From Microgenomates group bacterium (GTDB lineage: Bacteria > Patescibacteriota > Microgenomatia > UBA1406 > GWC2-37-13): DNA of 9,965 nt. Positions 1-5,377 of this stretch are shown here, piece by piece. Position 1 is the stretch's first letter. Each line of letters begins with the position of its first letter. The DNA lies in the NCBI GenBank assembly GCA_028276105.1, contig JAPYWZ010000013.1:1-9965 (forward strand), in the 5' to 3' direction. A program made the translations under genes and the position numbers. The notes beneath the pieces were generated by a model. The model had not been told where the DNA came from. It did no database searches and saw only the letters and a list, made by a program, of their open reading frames with translations.

Positions 1-776
1 CTTACAATACTTGTTTTAATCACGGATTTTTAGATATTGGAGAAATAATTGAAAAATATCATCCTGATATTATCTGTGTTCAAGAAGTTGAGACCGACAA
101 AAAAAATTTAAAAAAAATTGAGGAGTTTGGCTATACTTTGGCTGATTTTGCTAATTCTTTTATTAAAAAAGGAAAGATTTATGGAATTGCCACTTTTTAT
201 AATTCAAAACGATTTGCTATTATTGATTCTAATTTTACTTTTCTGCCAAAAGTTTTTAACCAAATTCTTTCCTCTTTGTTTAATTTTATTACCAATACTA
301 AAGAAAAAAGAACCGTTTTAGAAAATATTTTTTTAGATCTTTTAACAAACAAAAAAATAAGAGTTTATAATAATCATTTTCCTGTTTTCACTACCAATGG
401 TAAAAGACTTCGAGCTTTAAAAAACTTATTGGATTTTTATCAGATTAAGAAAAAAAATTATGTGATTATTACCGGTGATTTTAACTACTTTCCTTATGGG
501 CGAAAAAGGTTGGAAAAATTAATTTCTTATTATGATTTAAAAGAAGGAACAAAAAACATTTCCTATACTATTCTTTATAATCTTAAAAATAAAAAGATAG
601 CTAAAACTTATCCATTAATTGGGCGCATTTTGACTAAGATTTTTTCCTTTCTTTTTACCGATAGATTAAAGATTGATTATATCTTTTACAAAGGATTTAA
701 GCTTGTCAATTCCAAAAGAATTAACGTTGAGTTTTCTGATCACTATCCAATCCTTTCTATTTTTGACTACGAGTAA
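1..776 (+). CDS. Endonuclease/exonuclease/phosphatase (EEP) family protein, 5' end outside window
   Basis: Metal-dependent phosphoesterase fold of the DNase I / exonuclease III / sphingomyelinase superfamily; substrate unknown. The frame is open from base 3 and gives 257 visible residues. In that numbering the family motifs appear in order: an N-terminal YNT, the metal-binding glutamate in CVQEVE (about E28), NNHF (H125, equivalent to the usual NTHL), GDFN (158-161), and near the C-terminus DYIF followed by SDHYP (H247, the catalytic histidine). Only a few dozen N-terminal residues are likely missing, because YNT normally lies near the start. No Met start is needed inside the window: a TTG at 138 lies downstream of the conserved QE motif and is not the start. 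The last 20 bases overlap the 3' end of convergent rmlD. The family is certain; DNase, lipid phosphatase or other phosphodiesterase cannot be separated from sequence alone. Confidence 0.88.
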   Translation, partial: YNTCFNHGFLDIGEIIEKYHPDIICVQEVETDKKNLKKIEEFGYTLADFANSFIKKGKIYGIATFYNSKRFAIIDSNFTFLPKVFNQILSSLFNFITNTKEKRTVLENIFLDLLTNKKIRVYNNHFPVFTTNGKRLRALKNLLDFYQIKKKNYVIITGDFNYFPYGRKRLEKLISYYDLKEGTKNISYTILYNLKNKKIAKTYPLIGRILTKIFSFLFTDRLKIDYIFYKGFKLVNSKRINVEFSDHYPILSIFDYE

Positions 777-1599
777 TTTTTTCCAAACCAGTTTCAAAAT
801 CGGACATTGGAAAAAAATTGTTTGTCAAACTGCGAATGTTGCTATATTGAGGAAAAGGCGATCTTCCTTTTATATATTCTTCGTAGGTTGTTTCTTTAAT
901 AAGAGAAAGAGGGAGGTTAAATTTTTTGGCAATAATTTTTGCTACATCATATGGTGAGTAAGCATTACTGCCAACCAAGTGAAATATATTTGGCGTGTAG
1001 TTTTTTATAAGATATTTTAATCCAAAGGCAATATCGTCGACTAAAGTAGGCGTCATTAATGCATTTTTAATCATTTTTAATTCTTTTTTTTGTTCTAAAA
1101 AATTTTTTAATTTATGAACAAAATCAGGTTTTTTTGGGAAAAAGTTTCGGTAGGGGTAGGCGATTCTCACAATCATTCCTTTATTTTTAACAATTTTTTC
1201 GCCTTGATATTTAGTTTCTCCGTAAAAACCCACCGGATTGGGGGTTGAGGTTTCAAAAAATGGCGCGTTTTCTTTTTTACCATCAAAAACAAAGTCGGTT
1301 GAAATGTAGATAAATTTTTTCTTTTTAAAAGAAGTGACTTCAAAGACATTTTTTGTTCCTTCGACATTGATTTTAAAACAAAGATCTTTTTCTAAATCAG
1401 CTTTGGCAACATTGGTGTAGGCGGCCAAGTGAAGAAAAAGATCAAAGTTGGTCTCTTTTAAAATTTGATAAACTTGATCTTTGTTGGTGATATCCATGAG
1501 TGAAGAGGGCAAAGGAATAAATTGAAATTTATTATTTAGAAGTTCAATAATTTTTGAACCAATTAGTCCGGTTGCTCCGGTGATGGCGATTTTTATCAT
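757..1599 (-). CDS. rmlD: dTDP-4-dehydrorhamnose reductase (RmlD-type extended SDR)
   Basis: Last step of dTDP-L-rhamnose synthesis: NAD(P)H reduction of dTDP-4-dehydro-L-rhamnose in the cytoplasm. The 280 residues match the usual RmlD length. They show an N-terminal Rossmann motif GATGLIG (8-14), HLAAYTNV (57-64), the active-site strand STDFVFDG (100-107) with the SDR serine/threonine region, and catalytic YGETK (Tyr126, Lys130). The C-terminal substrate region is more divergent than in model RmlD proteins, so a related sugar-nucleotide reductase is possible. It follows rmlB on the same strand with a 39-base gap, so the two are probably co-transcribed. A TAAAAT hexamer 9 nt upstream of the ATG could also give it its own leaderless start. 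No Shine-Dalgarno sequence is visible. Its 3' end overlaps the convergent EEP gene by 20 bases. Confidence 0.85.
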   Translation of the reverse strand: MIKIAITGATGLIGSKIIELLNNKFQFIPLPSSLMDITNKDQVYQILKETNFDLFLHLAAYTNVAKADLEKDLCFKINVEGTKNVFEVTSFKKKKFIYISTDFVFDGKKENAPFFETSTPNPVGFYGETKYQGEKIVKNKGMIVRIAYPYRNFFPKKPDFVHKLKNFLEQKKELKMIKNALMTPTLVDDIAFGLKYLIKNYTPNIFHLVGSNAYSPYDVAKIIAKKFNLPLSLIKETTYEEYIKGRSPFPQYSNIRSLTNNFFPMSDFETGLEKITRSQK

Positions 1600-1613
1600 T
1601 TTATTAATATTTT

Positions 1614-1641
1614 AAAATTTAAAATTAAAAATTTAAAATTA
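1614..1641. repeat. Two perfect tandem copies of a 14-bp AT-only unit
   Basis: AAAATTTAAAATTA occurs at 1614-1627 and again at 1628-1641. The second copy ends on the complement of the rmlB stop codon, and the first covers the possible -10 hexamer of rmlD. It fills most of the rmlB-rmlD spacer. It looks like a slippage duplication in an AT-rich spacer, and I see no proven function. Confidence 0.8.
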
Positions 1642-2655
1642 TTTTTGGTACTGTTTTTGATAATACTTTTGGTATTCACCTGATTTTATTTTTTTCCACC
1701 AGTCCTGATTTTTTAAATACCAGTCAATAGTCAGTTTTAAACCAGTGTCAAAGTCAACTTCTGGTTTCCAGGAAAGTTTGCGATTAATTTTACTCCAATC
1801 TATGGCATAGCGGCGGTCATGGCCAGGGCGGTCTTTTACATACTCAATATAACTTTCATCCTTTCCCATTATTTTTAATATTTTTCTTACCACCTCAATA
1901 TTGGGAATATCTTTTGTTAGTCCGCCGATAAAATAGGTTTCACCCACTTTTCCTTTATGTAAAATTAAATCTAAAGCTTTGCAGTGATCTTCAACGTAAA
2001 GCCAATCACGAACATACAACCCATCACCGTAAATTGGAACCTTTTTTCCTTCGATAATATTGGTTATTGCCAAAGGAATTAATTTTTCGGGGAATTGATA
2101 AGGGCCATAGTTATTGGAACAATTTGAAATAGTGATGGGCAAGCCGTAAGTAACATAATAAGCGCGAACTAAATGGTCTGAGGCGGCTTTTGACGCTGAG
2201 TAAGGACTTCTTGGGTTGTAGGCAGTTTTCTCGTTGAATTTTTCTTTGGAGTTTAAAGGCAAAGCGCCAAAAACTTCATCAGTTGAGATATGATGGAAGC
2301 GCTTAATTTTATTTTTTAAAGCTGCCTCAAGTAAAACATAAGTCCCCTCAATATTGGTTTTGATAAAAGGCGCTGGATCTAAAATTGAACGGTCAACATG
2401 GGATTCGGCAGCAAAATGAACAATCGTGTCAATATTATATTTTTTAATAAGTGAGTCAACTAAAGAAAGGTTGCAAATATCACCTTTGACAAAGTTATAA
2501 TTTGGATTGTTTTCAACTGATTTGAGATTTTCTAAATTGCCAGCGTAGGTGAGTTTATCTAAATTTAAAATTTTATCTTGAGGGTATTTTTTAAGCCAGT
2601 AAAGGATAAAGTTTGAACCAATAAAGCCAGCCCCACCGGTAACGAGAAGATTCAT
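1639..2655 (-). CDS. rmlB: dTDP-glucose 4,6-dehydratase
   Basis: Converts dTDP-D-glucose to dTDP-4-dehydro-6-deoxy-D-glucose, the second step towards dTDP-L-rhamnose, using tightly bound NAD+. The 338 residues are a full-length family member. Visible motifs are GGAGFIGS (7-14, NAD binding), NLDKLTYAGN (31-40), HFAAESHVDRS (80-90), STDEVFG (124-130) with the Asp-Glu pair that defines the dehydratase active site, YSASK (152-156) with catalytic Tyr and Lys, and NNYGPYQFPEKLIP (181-194). This Asp-Glu pair plus the YAGN loop separates RmlB from UDP-glucose epimerases. It is the first gene of the rmlB-rmlD unit. The ATG at 2655 lies exactly 7 nt downstream of an extended -10 (TGTTAAAAT), which supports this start and suggests a leaderless mRNA. 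rmlA and rmlC must lie elsewhere. Confidence 0.96.
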   Translation of the reverse strand: MNLLVTGGAGFIGSNFILYWLKKYPQDKILNLDKLTYAGNLENLKSVENNPNYNFVKGDICNLSLVDSLIKKYNIDTIVHFAAESHVDRSILDPAPFIKTNIEGTYVLLEAALKNKIKRFHHISTDEVFGALPLNSKEKFNEKTAYNPRSPYSASKAASDHLVRAYYVTYGLPITISNCSNNYGPYQFPEKLIPLAITNIIEGKKVPIYGDGLYVRDWLYVEDHCKALDLILHKGKVGETYFIGGLTKDIPNIEVVRKILKIMGKDESYIEYVKDRPGHDRRYAIDWSKINRKLSWKPEVDFDTGLKLTIDWYLKNQDWWKKIKSGEYQKYYQKQYQK

Positions 2656-2662
2656 AGGTAAT

Positions 2663-2692
2663 ATTTTAACATTTTAATTTATTTTTTGGTAA
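2663..2692 (-). promoter_or_regulatory. Predicted rmlB promoter, leaderless
   Basis: On the minus strand the extended -10 TGTTAAAAT (2671 to 2663) lies 7 nt before the rmlB ATG. An 18-bp spacer upstream is TTACCA (2692 to 2687), 4/6 to the -35 consensus. Initiation 7 nt after the -10 would fall on the A of the start codon. The -35 overlaps the -10 of the oppositely directed tRNA promoter. Confidence 0.55.
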
Positions 2693-2695
2693 AAT
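2666..2695 (+). promoter_or_regulatory. Predicted promoter of tRNA-Pro and the nuclease gene
   Basis: TTAACA (2666-2671, 5/6 to -35), an 18-bp spacer containing TGG, and TAAAAT (2690-2695) form an extended -10 promoter, TGGTAAAAT. Transcription would start near 2702-2703, leaving a 5' leader of about 12 nt before the tRNA. Its -35 lies within the -10 of the divergent rmlB promoter. Confidence 0.55.
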
Positions 2696-2714
2696 TATTT
2701 TAATTAAGAAGGTA

Positions 2715-2789
2715 CGGGGAATAGCTCAGATGGCCAAGAGCGCACGCTTTGGGAGCGTGAGGTCGCGAGTTCAAGTCTCGCTTCCCCGA
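2715..2789 (+). tRNA. trnP: tRNA-Pro, anticodon UGG
   Basis: A complete 75-nt cloverleaf can be folded by hand. The acceptor arms are CGGGGAA (2715-2721) and TTCCCCG (2782-2788) with discriminator A2789; the D stem is GCTC/GAGC; the anticodon stem is CACGC/GCGTG with loop TTTGGGA (2748-2754), anticodon TGG at 2750-2752; the variable loop is AGGTC; the T stem is GCGAG/CTCGC with loop TTCAAGT. C1-G72, A73 and G37 are all typical of bacterial tRNA-Pro. CCA is not encoded, so the 3' end must be added by a CCA-adding enzyme. It is followed after only 10 nt by the ATG of the nuclease gene, so the two probably share a transcript. Confidence 0.97.
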
Positions 2790-2799
2790 CTTAAATTTT

Positions 2800-3513
2800 A
2801 TGCAAAAAGATCTTTTTGATTTTGAGGAAAAAAATCTCAATAAAAATTTATCGTCTTCAAAAAAGAAAGTTACTTGGCTTTCGCATACAGCTTTGGAAGA
2901 ACTTCATCGCTGCCCGCGTTGTTTTTGGCTGTCATATAAAGAAGGAATAAAATTACCAGAAGGGATTCAATCAAGATTAGCCAACCGCTTTGATACGATT
3001 TTAAAAAGATATTTTGACAGTTATCGAGAAAAGGGAGTTCTTCCTCCTCTTATTGAGGGAAAGATTAAGGCCAAATTGCAGTCTCCTTTTAAAGAAAGTT
3101 ATTATTTTAAATTAAATGAAGAGTATGGTTTTTTTGGTAAGGTAGATGAATGTTTTGTTGATGATGAAGGTAATCACATCCCTGTTGATTTTAAAACTGC
3201 TTCTTCTGACCCACGAGAAAAACAAATATTATTGGCCTATCAAAATCAGATTGATGAGTATTTATTTTTGATGGAAGAAAACGGAAAAAAAGTGGCCGAC
3301 TTTGGCTATCTAATTTATTTTTTTCCCCAAATGTCAATAGAATTAACCAACGGCTTTCCAATGATTGTTCATATTGTTAAAATAGAAAGGAAAGTAAAAG
3401 ATATTAAAAAAAGGATTGATGCAGCAATAAAAATTCTTCAAGGGCCAATTCCTAAGTCATCACCGGACTGTGTTTATTGTAATTGGTTTTTGAGGGTGAA
3501 GAAGTATTATTAA
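2800..3513 (+). CDS. PD-(D/E)XK superfamily nuclease (RecB/Cas4-like fold)
   Basis: A small stand-alone nuclease of 237 residues with the RecB-type catalytic core: GKVDE (Asp116), then VDFKT (Asp130 and Lys132), then QIDEY (Gln150, Tyr154), which fits the D...(D/E)xK...QxxxY motif set. The N-terminus has CPRC (38-41) within a CPRCFWLSY stretch, and the C-terminus has CVYC (224-227). These four cysteines could hold an iron-sulfur cluster or zinc, as in Cas4 and AddB-like proteins, although the spacing differs from canonical Cas4. There are no cas genes or CRISPR repeats nearby, so a Cas4 role is not supported; DNA repair or recombination is the default guess. The ATG lies 10 nt after the tRNA-Pro 3' end with no Shine-Dalgarno sequence and no promoter of its own. 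Its stop codon overlaps that of convergent miaB. Confidence 0.85.
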   Translation: MQKDLFDFEEKNLNKNLSSSKKKVTWLSHTALEELHRCPRCFWLSYKEGIKLPEGIQSRLANRFDTILKRYFDSYREKGVLPPLIEGKIKAKLQSPFKESYYFKLNEEYGFFGKVDECFVDDEGNHIPVDFKTASSDPREKQILLAYQNQIDEYLFLMEENGKKVADFGYLIYFFPQMSIELTNGFPMIVHIVKIERKVKDIKKRIDAAIKILQGPIPKSSPDCVYCNWFLRVKKYY

Positions 3514-4730
3514 TTTTTTTTAAGTTTTGGTTGGTTGATTAAGTTTTCTAAAATCTGCCAGCGATTTTTTTTGACTTGATAAGGAACATCATCTTTCATC
3601 ACTTTTGTGGCAGCGGTCATCGGTCTTGGAGAATACATAGCAATATATGCTTTTTCAAAACCCACTTTTTTACAAAGTTTAACTGTGTTTTCAAACTCTT
3701 TATCAGTTTCACCGCAAAAGCCAACAATAATATCAGTGGTAAATTTTACCCCAGACACTTTTTTTTTGATTTTTTCGATCAAATTTAAATATTCCGATGC
3801 GGTATACCACCTATTCATTCGTCGCAAAACATTATCATCGCCAGACTGAACTGGAAGATGAATGGTTCTTGTAATGTTTTGATATTTTGCAATCACATCA
3901 ATTAACTCATCAGAAAAGTCCCAAGGATTCGAGGAGATAAAGTCGACTTTTTCAAAGCCAAGTTTGGCCACTTCTTCCAAAAGATAAGGAAAAAGAGTTG
4001 GGATGCGGTAACGGCCTAAATGTTTAACATAAATGGGTTTTAAATTTTTACCGTTGAGTTTATATGGAAAAGATGCACTATGGCGTGTATTTACAGAATG
4101 CGATTCAAAATATACCTTATCCAAATCCCTCATCACTTGAACATTTTTTTCACCCAGAATCAAATCAGCCCCATATGAATTGACATTTTGTCCCAAAAGA
4201 GTAACTTCTTTGTATCCTTGTTCTTTTAATTTTTTTGCCTCATTGATAATATCTTCAAAAGGTCGGCTGATTTCCCGGCCGCGGGTAAAAGGAACAACAC
4301 AAAAAGTACAAAAGTTATTACAACCGTTGGAGATTGGAATCCAGGCATGGGTTTTACTAACCCTTACTGGTTCATTATCAAAACCAACCTCTTCAATCGG
4401 CATAAACTCATCAACCTGCGGCATCCGTTCTTTTAATTTTTGTAAAATTTTTCCGGTTTTATCCCGAAAAGCAACGCCCACCATACAACCGGTGACAATA
4501 ATCTTAAGTCTTGGTTTTTTTTCTTTGATTTTGCCTAAGTTTCTTACCAATCCATAAACTCTATCCTCAGCTGACTGGCGGACCATGCAGGTATTTACAA
4601 CAATATAATCAGCATCAGAGTATCCTTTTGCTGGCTTCATTCCTCTTGCCTCAAAAGCAGCCGCCACTCTTTCTGAATCTGCTTTATTTTGTTGACACCC
4701 GAATGTCTTAATAAAGTACTTTAAAGTCAT
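3510..4730 (-). CDS. miaB: MiaB-type tRNA (ms2i6A37) methylthiotransferase, lacks TRAM domain
   Basis: A radical-SAM enzyme that adds the 2-methylthio group to N6-isopentenyladenosine at position 37 of tRNAs reading UNN codons. The UPF0004 domain carries the auxiliary-cluster cysteines C12 (TFGCQQNKADSE), C48 (NTCMVRQSAEDR) and C82 (TGCM). The radical-SAM triad is C137-C141-C144 in GCNNFCTFCVVPFTRGRE, which is closer to MiaB than to MtaB or RimO. LLGQNVNSYG, LPVQSGDDNVLRRMNR, DIIVGFCGET and YSPRP follow in family order. There are two oddities. About 50 extra residues (roughly 192-244) lie between GQNVNSYG and the PTLFPYLLEEVA helix. The protein also stops at residue 406, where the C-terminal TRAM RNA-binding domain normally begins. 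The ATG at 4730 has a TATAAT hexamer 8 nt upstream and no Shine-Dalgarno sequence. Its stop overlaps that of the convergent nuclease gene. Confidence 0.9.
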   Translation of the reverse strand: MTLKYFIKTFGCQQNKADSERVAAAFEARGMKPAKGYSDADYIVVNTCMVRQSAEDRVYGLVRNLGKIKEKKPRLKIIVTGCMVGVAFRDKTGKILQKLKERMPQVDEFMPIEEVGFDNEPVRVSKTHAWIPISNGCNNFCTFCVVPFTRGREISRPFEDIINEAKKLKEQGYKEVTLLGQNVNSYGADLILGEKNVQVMRDLDKVYFESHSVNTRHSASFPYKLNGKNLKPIYVKHLGRYRIPTLFPYLLEEVAKLGFEKVDFISSNPWDFSDELIDVIAKYQNITRTIHLPVQSGDDNVLRRMNRWYTASEYLNLIEKIKKKVSGVKFTTDIIVGFCGETDKEFENTVKLCKKVGFEKAYIAMYSPRPMTAATKVMKDDVPYQVKKNRWQILENLINQPKLKKN

Positions 4731-4738
4731 ATTAAAAA

Positions 4739-4744
4739 ATTATA
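4739..4744 (-). promoter_or_regulatory. Possible miaB -10 element
   Basis: A perfect TATAAT reads on the minus strand from 4744 to 4739 and is followed by 8 nt and then the miaB ATG. Initiation would be at or one base before the start codon. No convincing -35 is visible. AT richness makes single hexamers weak evidence, but the spacing matches other genes in the window. Confidence 0.4.
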
Positions 4745-4746
4745 AA

Positions 4747-4836
4747 CTATAAATATTTAAAGTTATCTTGCCCTTCCGTAGCTTTAGCGAAGGAGGGACA
4801 ACCGAATGTTTTGATAAAATACTTTAAATTTACCAT
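4747..4836 (-). pseudogene. Duplicated, diverged 5' fragment of miaB ending in a repeat
   Basis: A 29-codon reading frame starts MVNLKYFIKTFGC, reproducing residues 3-12 of intact miaB (LKYFIKTFGC), then runs into PSFAKATEG encoded by the GC-rich repeat at 4771-4797 and ends at TAG after QDNFKYL. Over the ten shared codons there are four nucleotide differences, all synonymous third-position changes (Tyr TAC/TAT, Ile ATT/ATC, Lys AAG/AAA, Gly GGG/GGT). The fragment is therefore not a recent copy. It lies just upstream of intact miaB on the same strand and is probably a remnant left when an older or second miaB start was broken. No product function is expected. Confidence 0.75.
4771..4797. repeat. 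GC-rich imperfect hairpin repeat encoding PSFAKATEG
   Basis: A 27-base island, much richer in G+C than its surroundings, runs from CCCTTCCG to CGAAGGAGGG around a TAGCTTTAG centre. CCTTC (4772-4776) pairs with GAAGG (4789-4793), extended by G4778-C4788 and the inner TA/TA pairs with small bulges. Read on the minus strand it gives PSFAKATEG. From memory, similar SFAKA(T/S)EG peptides recur in many Microgenomates proteins as footprints of a dispersed palindromic repeat; I cannot check this here. Only one copy is visible in the window. Confidence 0.65.
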
Positions 4837-4845
4837 TATATTTTT

Positions 4846-4854
4846 TGATAAAAT
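4846..4854 (+). promoter_or_regulatory. Predicted extended -10 promoter for the DUF1653 unit
   Basis: TGATAAAAT (TAAAAT at 4849-4854) has the same TGNTAAAAT form as those before rmlB, tRNA-Pro and the SDR. Seven nt later is an ATG at 4862 that opens a 9-codon ORF. An alternative is TTGATA (4845-4850), 16 bp, TATTAT (4867-4872), which would start transcription about 9 nt before the DUF1653 ATG. Confidence 0.45.
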
Positions 4855-4861
4855 GTTATCG

Positions 4862-4891
4862 ATGGTTATTATTATAAATAATTTTTTATGA
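4862..4891 (+). CDS. Possible leaderless 9-codon leader ORF
   Basis: ATG at 4862 encodes MVIIINNFL and stops at TGA 4889-4891, which overlaps the DUF1653 ATG (4888-4890) as ATGA. The ATG is exactly 7 nt after TAAAAT, as for rmlB, mgtA and the SDR gene. This would let ribosomes that load on a leaderless 5' end reach the DUF1653 start by termination-reinitiation. The peptide itself is hydrophobic and resembles nothing I know. It could be a chance ORF in AT-rich DNA. Confidence 0.35.
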   Translation: MVIIINNFL

Positions 4892-5115
4892 TTAAAATCG
4901 GAAAATATCAACATTATAAAGGTAAATTTTATGAGGTGATTGGAGTAGCTAAACACAGTGAAACTTTGGAAGAGATGGTTGTTTATCGGGCCTTATACAA
5001 CTCAAAAGAGTTTGGAAAAAATGCTTTATGGGTGAGACCAAAAAAGATGTTTTTGGAGAAAATTATAGTTAACGGAAAAAAGTTACCACGGTTTAAGTAT
5101 GTGGGTAAAAGTTAA
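4888..5115 (+). CDS. DUF1653 domain protein
   Basis: A 75-residue protein that is essentially one complete DUF1653 domain. Hallmarks are GKYQHYKG (5-12), YEVIGVAKHSETLEEMVVYRALY (15-37), LWVRP (47-51), MF (54-55) and the terminal PRFKYV (67-72). The molecular function of the family is unknown to me; the compact beta-rich, aromatic sequence suggests a small cytoplasmic SH3-like fold, which is inference. The ATG has no Shine-Dalgarno sequence (six T residues precede it) but overlaps the stop of a possible 9-codon leader ORF. The next gene begins 10 nt after its stop, so the two form a unit. Confidence 0.9.
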   Translation: MIKIGKYQHYKGKFYEVIGVAKHSETLEEMVVYRALYNSKEFGKNALWVRPKKMFLEKIIVNGKKLPRFKYVGKS

Positions 5116-5125
5116 AAAATAAACA

Positions 5126-5377
5126 ATGAGAAAAAAAGTTTTTTTCAATCTTTTTGGTTGGTATGGGGTTTTGGCGATATTGGTAGCTTATATTTTATTA
5201 AATCTTTCTTTTTTTGAGGCGAAAAATATTTTCTATCAGCTTTTAAACTTTACCGGTGCTTTGGCGATTGTTTTTAGTTCTTTAAGAAAAAGAGATTACC
5301 CGCCAGTGGTTTTAAATTTAATCTGGGCTTTAGTGGCGTTTGGGATTTTGATTAAAATAATTTTTGGGCTATTATAA
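5126..5377 (+). CDS. Small CBU_0592-like integral membrane protein
   Basis: An 83-residue protein with three hydrophobic segments (about 13-28, 37-52 and 61-82) separated by short polar loops, the second being SSLRKRDYPP. The pattern GWYG...AY...YQLLNFTGAL...YPPVVLNLIWALVAF matches the small CBU_0592-type family of inner-membrane proteins, whose function is not known to me. It is probably inserted in the cytoplasmic membrane without a cleaved signal. It follows the DUF1653 gene by 10 nt and is likely co-transcribed. Its last 6 bases overlap the 3' end of the convergent RNase H gene. No Shine-Dalgarno sequence is visible before the ATG. Confidence 0.75.
   Translation: MRKKVFFNLFGWYGVLAILVAYILLNLSFFEAKNIFYQLLNFTGALAIVFSSLRKRDYPPVVLNLIWALVAFGILIKIIFGLL

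Noticed and set aside
2800..3513. Cas4 of a CRISPR-Cas system
   Set aside because: The fold and cysteines are reminiscent, but the cysteine spacing differs and there is no repeat array or other cas gene in the window.
4745..4765. A third remnant of the miaB start (resembling ACTTTAAATATTTATAG) after the GC-rich repeat
   Set aside because: The similarity to the other two copies is partial and confined to A/T positions, so it cannot be told from background.
4747..4956. A 69-residue minus-strand protein reading through the miaB-like fragment from 4956
   Set aside because: The upstream part is antisense to the DUF1653 gene and only the part from 4836 has recognisable content.
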